DNA of 64,000 bases from Glossina fuscipes (GCF_014805625.2 NW_023998440.1:1710621-1774620), one strand, 5' to 3'. Counted from the first letter of the stretch, positions 39,976-52,485 are shown. A program made the numbers and translations. The notes: generated from the sequence alone by a model not told the origin.

Positions 39976-42900
39976 TGACATATTCGTTTTTGAACAAACA
40001 TTTTTTTAATTTTTATTAAAGAGAAAATGGAGACTTGGCAGGGTCGGCAACACAGCTATTATCATTATAATTATTACAACTTTCCCGTGATCTCTATTCA
40101 TTCTAGTATTTTCCACGACTTTTTAGGCAGAACCGCATTCTTTTCATATCTTTTAACAGCTGATACAGTTTGTATTGATTTTATGCAGCGGTTTTCAAAA
40201 CATTAAAGCAGCATTTCCGGTACACTTTACTCTTTCACTCTCGTAAAAAAAGTAAAAATGCTGTTCAAGCAAGAAAATAGTTATCCGATGTATGTAGGGA
40301 AAATGTCTTGAAAGAAGGTCAGTGCCAAAGCTAGTTTACACAACTTCGTTCCGACAATAGCGATTATTGAAAATATACTACGTTCTAGAATATCAGTTGT
40401 GAAGTCGCAGAAGACAAAATGGAGGGATTAACTGATGCCATCTGACGAGTAACAATCCCTAAGATCGAATAAAGGACCCTTTTTCATTTTGATCAGAAAA
40501 AAAAGAAATAACTTTCCAGACAACCTAATATATTTCGTCTAAATTTCAAAATCTAGGCAAGCCAATGGAAAACTATAAGGACACAATACAACCGATCGAA
40601 ATTATTTCTGATATTAATTTGTCGGGACATCAGCAAGTGAAATACTTTGATCAATTACTGAAGAGCTGAATAATTTGTGATTGGCTAATAATTTGTCTGC
40701 GACTTACTCTTAGCAGTCACCGCTCATCAGAGTTTAAGTAAAAGTGCTATACGTTGATACCTTGGATTAATTTTGTCTCCTTCGATTGTTTATTTTTAGA
40801 TGCTTTTCAAGCACCGACTGACTTAACGCCCGTCTCTTGAAGTTTTAAAGTGCAGTTCAGTTTAAAGCCATTTTGTTTTTTCTTAGCAAAATTGAGGGTT
40901 CGCTCAACAAGGTTTTCTCTGAAATATCCTTTGCTTAGGTATGATAAACTGTTCTTCATCTTGCTACAATCCGAGAAGAATATTGTTATTGAGTTAGGCG
41001 TCAAAGCTTTGCTTGTAAAAAAGTATTTAAAGTTCAACGAAATTTCTCTTAAAGTTATCTTAAATAACGGGAAGAAGGGAAAGGAAGGGAAGTAACAAAA
41101 TACGCATTAAATGTAAACACCAAACCTAATGGATTGAATTAATTTATTACTTTAAAAAGTGAGATCGCAGTTTGGTTCGATTTGCTTTTTTAAATTCCTT
41201 TCGAAATATATATTAAGGTTGCACGACTCGTACCTAACCTTCGCCTTTATGTTCATGCTGAAGTTGCGACGAAACTGAAATATCCGTTTTAATGTTTCCT
41301 TTTTGAATACAAGTTAATTTTTGAGATTATCCTTAACGCAAACATAACATCAACATATCCTTATTTACGGTTATCTATCTATATGGATACAGGCGAGAGA
41401 GTCGCTGCTGTACTTGCTGCTATTGTTAATGTTTTCTTCGAATACAAGCGCAGTATATATAATCAAATCAATTTCTCAAACTGTTTGCATATGCTACAAA
41501 GCATCTTAACTTGCCATAAAAGATAAAAGCACACAGAGAGTACACAACGCAGTAGAAGCGAGCATTAAAAACGCAAAAGAACAGAAAGAGTGCGAGATGA
41601 ACGTAAACAAACGTTGTTACATAAGAGTAATCACACACGCACGCATGCACGGTATGCATATTTACTCATCCACGTATCCAGATACACACACATACAATAG
41701 CCGTGCACGTTTGCATGAAGCATAAAATGTTAGATTATGTAGGATGACTGTAAACTAAAAAGGAAAATGAAATAAGAAAAGAAAACAAAAAAAAGGAAAA
41801 ACTCGAATTGTTTGTATGTTAAGGAATTTTCACACTTAAAAATAGAACATTAAACAGATTTAGGTTTCCCTTCCAAAGCACTTAAATCCCAATAATAATC
41901 CCGAAGAGAAGCAAAAGATTGAGGAAAAATTATTTGCTGAAAATCTTAATATGCTTATGTCCTCCTGCGCCACCGAAAAGGCAAACTATATTATATTGAG
42001 AGGTGTTAAAGTTATACCTTTTACCTATGTGATGTAAATAGGGATTTATTTTAAAATTTAAAAGAAAAACAAGCTCAGAATTAAGGAAACTCGAATCTAG
42101 TGGAAGGTAAATGTGTTTAACAAGGTCGGCCACTTGTTTAAGGAAAGTTGGTCAACGAAAGAGCTAGCATGGAATACTCACAAATATGCTGGTGTTGTTC
42201 TCATTTTTTTTTCCTTTTTAAGTTTGACGGAAATGTCGAAAATTTGCGGTAACCTCTCTCTTCTCTTTCTCTCTTTCTCTCTCTACTTATGTATATGAAT
42301 ATATGAAAGGTAATTGAAAAGCCATAGAAACATTTTTTGTTGTCAACGAAATCCAAAGACAAGCAAAGTTGTTGTTGCTTCTAAAAAGATATTTGATGTG
42401 TAAATCATATGTTTGTGTGAACGTAACGTTTTAGAATAATAGAGAGAAGAAAAATAAAAGTCGGAGACGGAGGCACTGGTAGCATAATTCTATTCGCCAC
42501 ATTCCAGTTCATTTCCATTCCCTCCAAAAAAAAACTCTCCCACGATAAAATTTTCTTTTCTACTGCAACACCGTCTTCTTCGCAAGAATGCAGTCAACGT
42601 TTCCATTTGAGGCAGTACTCGCGTCAAACATTCGCTGGACAAATGGTGACCCACGAAATGTGTTATTGCTCCTCCGCCATCACTAAATCAGGTCACTTGG
42701 TTGCGTTCGCTGCTTCCCGCAAGGGGTCGTGGCATTTCCTTACCAACGGGTAAAGATTTTTTCGGAAACCATATCAACCAAACCAAATGTTGGAAAAAAT
42801 CGATGTAATCTCTAAAATTAAGTGAATAATGAGAACAAAATTTTTTGCCAGAAAAAAAGCTACATTCTTCTTCTTCTTTTGTTATTCAGCAAATTAACAA

Positions 42901-43114
42901 CTGAAAATTCGCTGGGATGTGTAAAAAAGTCCCAATGTGAACACAGAGTTCTTTGTTTGGGCCTTAGTCAAGTTGGGGTTAGATTTCGCATATGATGCTA
43001 TTATTTATTTATTTTAGTGATTATTTGATTAAAAATTGATTTTTTTTACATTTGCATGTTATATGGCCGCCACGTAATTTTCTTTTCTTTATAGTTTTTA
43101 TTAAAATACACATA
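39976..43114. other. AT-rich non-coding stretch with no recognised gene
   Basis: Short open frames only. CT-rich sequence near 42250-42290. No known domain was seen on either strand. Confidence 0.55.
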
Positions 43115-43249
43115 TTACCCGTTCGTCGCGTGGCATAGAACGAAAGAGTGCGGAGTAAATTCCGACGGGTAAGATGTAATATGGTATATGAGTGTATATG
43201 TGGGAATTGGTGGGTGTGAGAGCAAAAACGTGTAAAAGAGAGTAGACTC

Positions 43250-44890
43250 ATAAATAGACTGTAAATGCTTGTATGGCTTGATGGCATGATTTAAAACAGG
43301 AGAAGATTGCGACGTAAGCTGTTGAATTGCGAGAACGCAAAATGTCAAGAATGCTGCGTTCATGAAGACCACATATACTTAATTTGCGAAGTGCGGAACG
43401 GCGAATAGAAGTAATAGCATTCGCACCGACAAATAGGCTGTGATCAGGAGATTCTAAGTCTCCACCTGTGCATAAAGGGTTGTTTACTATGTTAATTTCG
43501 AATAGATGATCGTTACATCTCCTCGTGTTATTGAACATCATCCTGTTAATAAGACAAATAATGTCACATCTGAGATTGCAAATGATAAACCAAAGATCTT
43601 TATTAATAAAGAGTATAAGTGACGACCAGAAGGTGAGTTATCGCATCGCTGTTGCCTAGAGAGCATTGAATGCTTTTTGTCGATCGCCCTCTGGTCTGCA
43701 GGAATCACGTCACGACCATTAAAATGAGATGGTCTGAAAGATGTAATTTTGTCTGCAGTGTTGTTGCCAAGAATGCCCATGTGACTGAAAGTGAAAATAA
43801 AATATACCACATTTGGGATTATAAAGTAAGGATCGGGTTCCTAATATGTAGGGATGAGTTTTACCCGAAGGAAATGATTGTAAACCGACAAGACAGATAA
43901 GACAGATTTACTATCTGACACTATAAGGAATTTCTTTTGAGGTTGAGTACTCGCTAAGCGGATGGCAAAACATTCAGCCGATAATATAGTGCTGTAGAGG
44001 TGATTTGAGAAGTAGGCTTTTATGTTAATGTCTGGAAACCAAACGCCTCTGCCTAAAATTTCGCTCTTAGATCCATCAGTAAGGATGAGTGAAAAATGTT
44101 TCCATTTGGTATTGGTCAACTTTGAGTAACGGCGTAACTGTGGATGTTCTCACTGGTAGAATGGTCGGAAATATTGAGAACGAAGTGGAATTTTGAATAA
44201 ATTATGCACATGAATTCCTAGAATGTTCAAGTTATTGGTTTTGTCAGCAGAAATTTTAGAGACGGAGGGTGAGGTATTGAGTGAGACAAGGTTATAAATG
44301 GAAGGTAAGGTCGAATGATTCCCAAAAGATAGAATTTTATTAGATAAAAAATTGGCGAGTAAACGAAATCCTTCTGGTAGAGCCATTTTGCATAATTTCA
44401 AAAGCGTCTTCTTTGGGATGTCCAATAAGATTGAACAGTCGTACTCTAATTTTGATCTGATAAGTCTGTGTTTTATCCTATGTTTTTTTTTCTTGAAAGG
44501 CCTAACTAGCCTTGAAGCAGTGCAATAGAAAATCTTGCATTACACAAGTAAGAGCACACCGAAAAAGGAAAAGTTTGGAATATTTTGAGTCAATTGCAAC
44601 AATTTTGTTTGCATATATATACATACTTTAACGAGTTTAAGCCGTGTTTTTGTTGGCAAGAAATTAATGCCCTCGAATTTATTTAAAGATTTTTTTTCGA
44701 TGTAGTCCTTCGCGTATGGTATATCTCCTATAGGAATATAAGCACTGCAGCAGTCAGAAAGAATTGGGGAGGGATTAATAGGGTGTCGATAGAGTGTATT
44801 GACTAAAGCCCCATCACACGCCTACGCAATCAAAATGTGTTTCTATTGCGCTGGGAATCGTCGACCTAGTAATCGCGTTTCTTAGCAGCT
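43250..44890 (-). pseudogene. I-type non-LTR retrotransposon, 5'-truncated ORF2 relic (RT end plus RNase H)
   Basis: Reading the minus strand from 44818 to 43541, one frame stays in phase for about 420 codons with only four stops (at plus 44540, 44150, 43841 and 43538). It begins at a degenerate catalytic box (LSDCC where YADDC is expected), then KFEGINFLPTKTR (the FSPTKT segment), IPNFSFFGVLL (the FLG box) and HRLIRSKLEYDCSILL (the thumb-region L-RSKLDYG box). The RNase H domain follows: LILTDGSKS, SAECFAI, LIVSDSKSVL and FSHMGILGNNTADKI, so all four D-E-D-D catalytic acidic residues are kept. After a frameshift, RRCNDHLFEI-NNPLCTGG-L-SPDHSLF resembles the C-terminal Cys/His motif. The endonuclease and the fingers and palm of the RT are absent: 5' truncation, as expected of target-primed insertion. 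Clade placement (I superfamily) rests on RNase H following RT. Non-functional. Confidence 0.93.
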
Positions 44891-45159
44891 TGACTATATG
44901 TTTCGAAAGAGTAATAAATATATTGAAATTAATTTTTTACACATGTTTCTACATTTATTTTAGTGTTTAGTATAATTTCTTACTAATTATTGAAAAAAAA
45001 TGACATAAAAAATGTTTTTTCTTGCATCTTTTTGGTGATATTCCTAAAGGATGCAATTAAATCATCCAAAATCGGAAAATTAAAAAAATTCGTAATGAAT
45101 TACCATCCAATTCAAATATATTGCTGAATAGGAAAGAAATTTGTCTTATGGTAAGTAAT

Positions 45160-45620
45160 CGTTTTACGTAAGCAATTAAGGAGTAATGGCGGACAGCCCA
45201 CCATTAAATATCCTTCACTCTTTCGCCTTATATAACTATTCATAAAACGATCTGTCATGTTCGATATGGTCGAAAAGGAGGAGTTGGTTTGAAAAACTGG
45301 CTCAACGGGACCAAATTTTTCAAAACAACTAAGAACGTTAATGCACAGCGAGTTTTGTTGAAAAATTTTGAAAATTTTCACTTTTTTCCATACAAAGGCT
45401 TTTCGAATAAGGCGTTATATGGGTAGGCATCGAAAAAATTGAATGATTTTTAATAAAAAATTGCGGCCCTTAGTTGAACGTAAGAAAACAAGATGGACAA
45501 GTGGTCTTATGGATAGACAAGCTTAGATTGGTCGGGTCCACCTCTAATCCGTCCGGTCATTGTATACATCCGCACTTACTTAATACATCCTTGCACCATA
45601 AGTGGTGTAGGGTATAAAAA
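45160..45620 (+). repeat. Probable copy of the dispersed fly repeat
   Basis: The right end (GTGGTGTAGGGTATAAAAAT near 45603-45622) matches the kind of terminus seen on the minus strand at 49050-49205 (GGTGATGGGTACAAAAATAC). A GGACAAG-GGATAGACAAG block lies upstream, where the GGACAGACGGACAG stretch usually sits. The middle is too diverged to align by eye. Confidence 0.4.
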
Positions 45621-48600
45621 TACGAAGGTATTAGGAGGCTGCAGCTGAAGTTGAGAATTAAAGGCGCTGGAAGTATGGCCAGCTCGACATGCATATTTCC
45701 GAAAGAAATTCGGCTGAAGGATTAACAACACTTTTAATAATAGGTTTAAATAATCTTAAGTGTGGACATCAAAAGGATTACCAAAAAAAAAGAATATTTT
45801 TGTAGGGTACTTTAAGCGAGTTGTCTAGATCTTCATGCCTGATTTCAGAATTAGTTTGCGTGTACACTAAGCTTTAACTCTCTATATGACTGGTGGTGAC
45901 GTCCAAACTAAAAATGGGCCATAAACGAAGAACAGGCATTATTTGTAAACGGACAAATTGACATATAACTCGTTTTAATTTTGTTTGAATCTATGTTACG
46001 CCATAGACGCTTTAGCTTTTTAAGACCAATATCTGGTGATGGAGAAATAATAGTACAGTCGGAGTGATAAGTCGCGATCACTAATCAACTGAATGCAAAC
46101 ATTGATAAAATGCCGTAATATTACGGATATGTCATTCATTTTTGTAAATACGAACAAACTTATCGTCAAAAAAATCCGGGAATCCTAATCTTAGTAGTAG
46201 TTTTAATTAGTCTTGAAGGTCAACAGTGCATGAAACAGAATTTTTCCCAGGCTTAAAACATTTCGATTATATTTACATATGTTAAATATATTTAACACGT
46301 AGTGTAAGTACTGCATGCATGCCATAGTACACGGTTCACTGCCTGGCTCTCGAATAGCCTACCTGAGGTGGGCTTTGCTGCCGTCACAAATGCTTTCACT
46401 TTCAAAGCAAAGGTGTACAAAACATCTTTCCTGCCGCTTTCATTCCTCTTCCAAGTACAATCTCTCCGAAATACCACGATGCTTGTACGTATAAACGACA
46501 TGACCTAAGTGTTTGGTCAAATATATATATATATGTTCAAAGTCAATATCAAAAGAGGAAAGAAAAAAAAGCATAAAGTTTCTTTAAGTAAAACGTAGCT
46601 AAAAGAATTTCGTACACATCACGTATACTATGCATGTTCATGTGTTATTTATTTTCTTATGCTTTTTTACATGTGTACAATATTGTGCATTAATTGATGA
46701 TTATGTCATCCGAAAGAGTCGTTGACGAATAGTAGCTTAAATAAACATTCGAAAAAGTATCTTTTACTACGGTTCGCTAGTTGATGGCCTGTCGGCTCTC
46801 CGCATGTTTCTATTCATCTATTTCACTGTCGCTTATAAGAAAAACACTTGTATGTTTTTCTCTTTATACGCGCCAACAAAGAATAGTGTCATTCTACATT
46901 TGTCATTGCGTTTGTTACGTGATAAAGTATATACATTCTACGTTTACGTATAATTGCAAGTCAACATAGCTACGTCCATCTGTCCGCTTCTTCATTTTGT
47001 TATTAAAATTCGTAGATCTATAAATTACATCCATAAGTATATATGCAATATATGCATACATACAAAGGCACACATGCAGCATATAGATATATCTATATGC
47101 ATTCTAACTTTGTATGTATGCGTACGTATATGTCGACGACTGAGAATGAGTTTAAATGAATACAAAGTCTGGGAAGGTAGTGGTTCTAGCGAATATGGGC
47201 GAAATTAACAAAATTCGTTGCGATTCTTCGAGTCTTCATTTACCCTCTTTAGAGCGAATGGAACTACTTTTGGTATTTGCCATGAGAAAATATCGTTTCC
47301 ATAATCATATCATTAGCTTTTTATTAGCCGAAAGAATATGGTATGCACACACATGCATTGACGTATATGTTACGTACATATAGATAATACATATATATAA
47401 ATGGAATCTCTGATGCTTATTTTCAGACATAACCGTATAAAATCACAACATAATTAGAACAACTTTCTTTCATATATAAGTATATATATGATAGGTATGA
47501 GTCCTAGTTTGATCAAATTTCCCTGTCTACTGTGAAATTTACAGAAAATAATGGGCACGACAAACGCCTCATTTGATCATAAATTTAATGCCAAGTCCAA
47601 GACTACTTTCGTTCTGCAAGTTAGCGTTACTTGTTTTGTTCCAATCGCATCGACAATAACCAATAGATCGAAATTCTTGTAATTTTATGTCTTTTCATCG
47701 ATAACGTATAGAGCAAAATATAAATTTCATTTGGATCTCCAAGTTGGCGAAAAACTTTAATAGTTTTCATCTCAAGTACCGACTATAAAATATTTTACGC
47801 AAGATGTTTAGATTAGTCTTTCATTTAATTACGATTTTATCTCCGAAACATCCACAACTACCGCAACTATTCAAATAAAATTTATAATCTCTTGTTGACA
47901 ATCATTAATCAAAGAGAAAGCTTTTTCTCTTTTTGTCCCGGGCAATATGTGTTTTGCGTGTTCATCCCGCAGAGATCTGATTTCGTATATGTGTGCCCCC
48001 AAAAATTGTTTTTTAGAACATAAAAGACTAGAAATGTAGATATAGAGATATGCTTATATATATATATATCAAACGAAAATAAATTATGCTTAACGTATAA
48101 AAAGCTGAAACAAATATTTTGAAAGTAAACATATGTCGTGTGCGGACATTTTGAAAAATCAAAAGTGATTTGTTTCAATTTCACAAAATATTTCATTATG
48201 AGAGAATTTTATAGCTTTGTTTTTAGTTAATAAAAAAAAGACATTTCAAGAATTTCTTTAAAATTTTTCAAATATACTGGAATTTATCTTTTTTTACATA
48301 TATTTATTTTTCTAGTAAATATTTTTGCCAATGACAATTGAATTTTATTTATTCAAAAAAAAAAAAAAAGGAAAAAAATGCAATACCTCAACACTTTAGC
48401 ATTTTTCACACGGGTCAAAGTATTCTGTCATTTTTCAAAATCCGCCAAGCATTCAAAAATTAAATAATTTTAATTAATGATGTCAACAAGCCGCAACAAC
48501 ACCGAGTTTAAAAAACAAAAAATATACTTTTTTTATTTCAGGGCAGATAGGTCAGCTAACATAAGTATTCACGTAAAGGCGAACATGAAATATTTGATAA

Positions 48601-49049
48601 TTATTTGGTCTCAATTACCCATGACGTTGCAAGAATGCCAGGCTTTTCAAAGTTTTTATTGTTCTGACCCTTAAGCCCTTAGGTATTGGATATAATGTGG
48701 AGATGAGGTTATACCTAAAAAATTAATTCTTCTATACGGCTCATTCATAACAAATATTGTAAAGTTATCATATAACAAATGAAAATAGATAAGAACAAAA
48801 GCTCTCCTAACGCTAAAGTTACCGACGGAGAAATTTCAAAAATCGGCTTGTACTTTCCAGTTTTTCGCTTTCTCACCTTCTGGGTCTTAATATTATTGAA
48901 GTCGAAAGAATTCGAAAAAAATGTTGACATTGTTGCCTCTCTTGGTTCTCATTAATAACCTCGGAAAAAATAACTTTCCCTTGCTATGCTTTGCGATTGA
49001 GATCCACATTCTGATAAAAAAATTTGTACAACACCATAGTAATCTTCGG
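45621..49049. other. AT-rich non-coding stretch with no recognised gene
   Basis: Contains short TA runs near 46520, 47390 and 48055 and a poly-A run near 48356-48369. No protein family motif was seen. Confidence 0.55.
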
Positions 49050-49205
49050 ATTGTATTTTTGTACCCATCACCTTAGGAGGAGGGATGTAGTTATTTTGCC
49101 GAAACGTGCCATAACACCCAGAAATAAGTTCCACATACTCCGCAAAAACTCTAAATATTAAACCGATTTAAGCATGTCCGTCGGACTGACTGTGTGTCTG
49201 CTTTT
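49050..49205 (-). repeat. Dispersed fly repeat, minus-strand copy
   Basis: On the minus strand the order is CCGACGGACATGCTTAAATC, TTTCTGGGTGTTATGGCACG, TTTCGGCAAAA, then AAGGTGATGGGTACAAAAAT. Copy 57680-57870 has ACGGACATGCTTAAATTA, a CTTCTGGACGTTGCAAACG block, TTGACAAAAT and a TGGTGAGT end in the same order. This copy lacks the GATCAAGAATATA block. It sits immediately beside the R1-clade relic. Confidence 0.65.
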
Positions 49206-49309
49206 ACCTTTTTGAGGGTAGTGGTAGCGCACAGCCAACTAGTAGGCCTTACGTTAGGAACAAAGCAATCACGGAACCGTTTTCGTGCTACCTTGTGGAT
49301 TCTTCATCC

Positions 49310-49870
49310 TCACTATGTCTTCCCGCCATACCCGGCTTCGTCTCAGTTTAGGGTTTCAGATGTCACTTTCGCGTGGCTTTATATCGAATGATGTCTTGCA
49401 TAGTACTGACGCATAATTTCACCGTTTGGTGGCCACTAAGATGACAGCTAGCAAGTTGCCTGGCACAATTTCTACTTCCAGAGATCTGAAAAACCTGTTT
49501 CTCAAACAAGCCCAAGCCGGACAGGCGAAAACAGTGTGCTGTGCATCGTCGTTTGTGCCTCGGCACAAATCGTATGCGTTATCTACTTCACGACCACCAA
49601 AAAATTGAGCTAAAAAGGAATTCCCTTGTCCATGCTACCTCCCTATCTGCAGTACTACGTTTGGGAGAAGGGTGTGTGTCCACCTTACTTTCGAGTCGCT
49701 TTTCCAACGTTGTTGTCATTTCGTCAACATGCTCTGCCAGATTTCAGTCTTAGGGCTACAGACATCGCTGTAATTTCCTTACCCAGTAGTTCCTTCCTTT
49801 TTCCCGATATGGTTACATAACTGCTGCCCGAATACCAGCTCGATGGGTCATATTCCTGTCAACCGGCAGT
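49310..49870 (-). pseudogene. R1-clade non-LTR retrotransposon, C-terminal ORF2 relic
   Basis: A single minus-strand frame from about 49870 to 49310, broken by stops, reads PIELVFGQQL (compare AG-LPI-LL-EE), then QQRWKSDSKVRWTHTLLPNV, matching the WQ-RWD-S-KGRWTHRLIPN motif of R1-clade proteins. NSFLAQFFGG follows where N-YLTQFLSGHG is expected, then DDAQHTVFACPAW (D-AEHT-F-CPRW) and VEIVPGNLLAVIL (the TPENLVE-ML motif). In-frame stops occur at several points, including just before QQRW and before HGQG. The RT domain is not recognisable upstream, so only the C-terminal 180 or so codons survive. R1 itself targets 28S rDNA, but the clade also holds families inserting elsewhere. I see no 28S sequence flanking this copy. 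Confidence 0.85.
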
Positions 49871-50989
49871 TTTATAAATTGGGTATCAAATGAAAGGACT
49901 TAGAGGTTACAAAGCAACAAGCTAAGTGGTGTAATTTTAAATTAAATGTTGCCCATGTTGCATAGGTATACGATTGATAAAGGTGATGGGGATAAAAAAT
50001 TTGGTCGAATATAATTTTCTTGCGTTTTTAATATGATGAACTTACACGAAAAATTTTTCCAAACAAGCCGCAAGGCTACAAACATATCATTAATTAATTT
50101 GTTTGAAGCAGCAGGGAAGAATTTTATGGATATTATCTCACCTAAAATAGAATAAAGTAAAAAAGCCGCTAAAAAGTCAGAAGCATTCCAACATAATTCG
50201 ATGTAGTTATGAATGGAAGATGAGCAGAAATACAAATACATTATATTACAATAGGTTTAGGCCGAATAATATATATTTATATATAGTAAGCATCATATTA
50301 TTCGAGAAAATCTATGCATGAATGCAAACAGCTTTCAACATGAGTGGAAATAGATACAATATTTTCATACAATAGTGCAGCAAGTTAATCATCTTAAGCC
50401 CGTTTACATGATTTTCTTATCTTTCTACATTACGGACACACTCATAAGGCTTGTATACCGCGTGATGTAATCCATATAATTGATTCAATTTCATAAATGA
50501 ATTTTTGTGGTTTTACTTGTAGTTTGCCGTTTAAATGCATAGAAAGATTGAAAAACTGTATCTATAGTGCTTTCAATACTCTATAATTCATATTAAATAG
50601 CTTTGAGGTATTTAATTTTATATTTGGTTTCTCTCTATGATTCAGTTTGCTAGTCATTCAGTCAGTCAGTCAGTCAGCAGGCATTTCAAATTTCATTAAA
50701 ATAGGTTGTAAAGCCTCAAAAAAAGTGACATCTCACGCACGGCATACACTTTGGTGCGTGTGGATTGTTTTGAATATTAATAAATTGGATATTGCGTGCT
50801 TTCGAAATGTGATTGTAATTGATAGAAACGAATAGAGTCGTGAAACACATGCAAAGCTTATATTTTCACAGTAACGTGAAAAACTAAAACAAAAAAATTT
50901 TGCAGAGAGCTTCAAAACTTGTTTACGTACTTGCTTAAAAAATTAAAACGAACAGAAAGGCTCTCCCTTATTATACATAAAGTGAAGAA
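49871..50989. other. Non-coding stretch
   Basis: AT-rich, with a (TCAG)n run of about five units at 50657-50677. No gene was recognised. Confidence 0.55.
50657..50677 (+). repeat. (TCAG)n microsatellite
   Basis: Five tandem TCAG units. A similar shorter run lies near 62071-62084. The SINE-like repeat family ends in (TGAT/TGAC)n, so these could be leftover tails, but no body is present. Confidence 0.85.
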
Positions 50990-51560
50990 TCCCCCTCAGA
51001 TACTGTACATTGATGCCAACGTTTTTTCCAATCTTTGAAACAGTAGTTGTGTTCGATTCCCTGATTGGCCTTTAAAGCTTTCTGCGGTATCTTTTTTAAG
51101 TTGACCCAACACGTTGTCCCCGGCACAGGTCTGTTGAATTTAGCCAACAGCCAGAAGCCACAAGGAGGTAAAGCAGCTAAATACGGTAGTTGTGGAAGGA
51201 GATGGTTTGAATCTCTTACGATATGACCTCAAAGAACCAATGCAGAAATTGAATGCTTTTGACGCCAATCGAGACTTGACATGTATTTTTTAAAACGTTG
51301 TTGACTTTTTCATTGTTGAGATGCCAGTGCCACCAACGGGATTCCTAATTGTTAATTGATTTTTTTGACGTGACTTTTATCGGTAAAGGTTGATGGTTGC
51401 CCCGGACGTTCGTCTTATTCAACTGGTTCCCGGCCTTCTTTGAAGTATTCGTACCGCTTGTAAGCATTTCTTTCTAACAAACTCAAAGGCTCTCCGCCTA
51501 ACAAGATGTAATGCAACATCGTCGTACGAAGCCGTGCGCAGCTGAAACACTTATGACATT
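50990..51560 (-). pseudogene. Mariner-family transposase, internally deleted relic
   Basis: On the minus strand, the region from about 51470 to 51370 reads AYKRYEYFKEGREPVE, a stop, then DERPGQPSTFTDKSHVKKI. This is the W-KRFKEGRE-VEDDERPGRPSTS-TDENVEKV linker of a mariner lineage widespread in insects. About 51210-50990 gives LPPCGFWLLAKFNRP (from SPDLAPCDFWLFPKLK-PL, holding the third catalytic Asp, here changed to Gly) and CFKDWKKRWHQCTVSEGD, the C-terminal F-DWKKRWHKCI-SEGDYFEGD motif. Only about 50 codons separate the two parts where an intact protein has about 200, so most of the catalytic domain is deleted. Frame changes and stops are present. Non-functional. Confidence 0.9.
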
Positions 51561-51689
51561 TATGATGTGGAATTTGGCACTGACTTTTGTCGCAATATTA
51601 GCAATTTAAAAGAAATGATTTTCATATACCTATGCAATTTACCTACAAAATAATCCTAATTTTTGATCACAGTTTTACATGTAGCAAGT

Positions 51690-51915
51690 CAGCGTGGAAG
51701 CACTTATGCGGCTAGTGGGTTCGTGGGTTGAAATATCAATGGCGGTAGAGTATACTTTATGGTCCCAGGTATAGTGAATGCTCAGTCGGTGGATAGCCAT
51801 CCACCGCCGCCATTATTTCCCCTATCTGTTTCGTCTTCATCACTTCTGTTAGATCGTCACTGCCTTACACATATATATGACATTTACTGATTGATTGATT
51901 ATACTAAAAAGACCT
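51690..51915 (+). repeat. Dispersed short repeat (SINE-like), copy 3
   Basis: In order: TTCGTGGGTTGAAA (51720-51733), GGCGGTAGAGTATACTTTAT, GGTCCCAGGTATAGTGAATG, CTCAGTCGGTGGATAGCC, then near the 3' end CACTGCCTTACACATATATA and a tail ACTGATTGATTGATTATA (51886-51903). Copies 1 and 2 show the same blocks on the minus strand. Each copy ends near a TGATTGATTATA plus A-rich junction in copies 1 and 3, which fixes the 3' end of the element. The segment CTCAGTCGGT is like a tRNA D-arm. This copy alone carries a perfect 8-bp hairpin at 51787-51806. Confidence 0.75.
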
Positions 51916-52485
51916 TTTAGAAATTGCATGCGGATTTTTTTTCACATTACAATAATCGATATTGTTCTCTTTAGTAAAGGTTTTATCGGCAAACTTCTAC
52001 ATTTGGGGGTTCGTCCTAACATTCCCGCGTACTCGTACTGCATCTAAAAAAGAAACAAACGTACAAAGAGGAATTTCTGCCGGAGTTCAACCTAAAATAT
52101 AAATCGCTTTGTGAATCCACCTCAGCTCGCTTGTCTGCAAATCCCTGTGTCCGTCTTGTTTTTTTTTTTAGCACATCGACATGTTCTGGCCCAAAGACAA
52201 ACCTTATTGAAAATGGTTCGGATCGAAGAACGTTTTCGACCACTTCCCGTGTAGCTGCCTATTTTGAAAGGTCGTTGTATGAATGACTGTATTAAGCGAA
52301 GTGAAGTAGGATGAGTACGGATGTGGTCCACTATAATGTTTTTGCTTGGTTTAGAGTAAAATTTTGGCGAGTTACACGGCGTGTCGCACCATTACCAGTG
52401 TTGCCATCTCCTAATATATCTCAATAATAATTTCTGTTTTTACGCCTTAAATATCGAGTACTATTTATTATTCTATTACCTTTCA

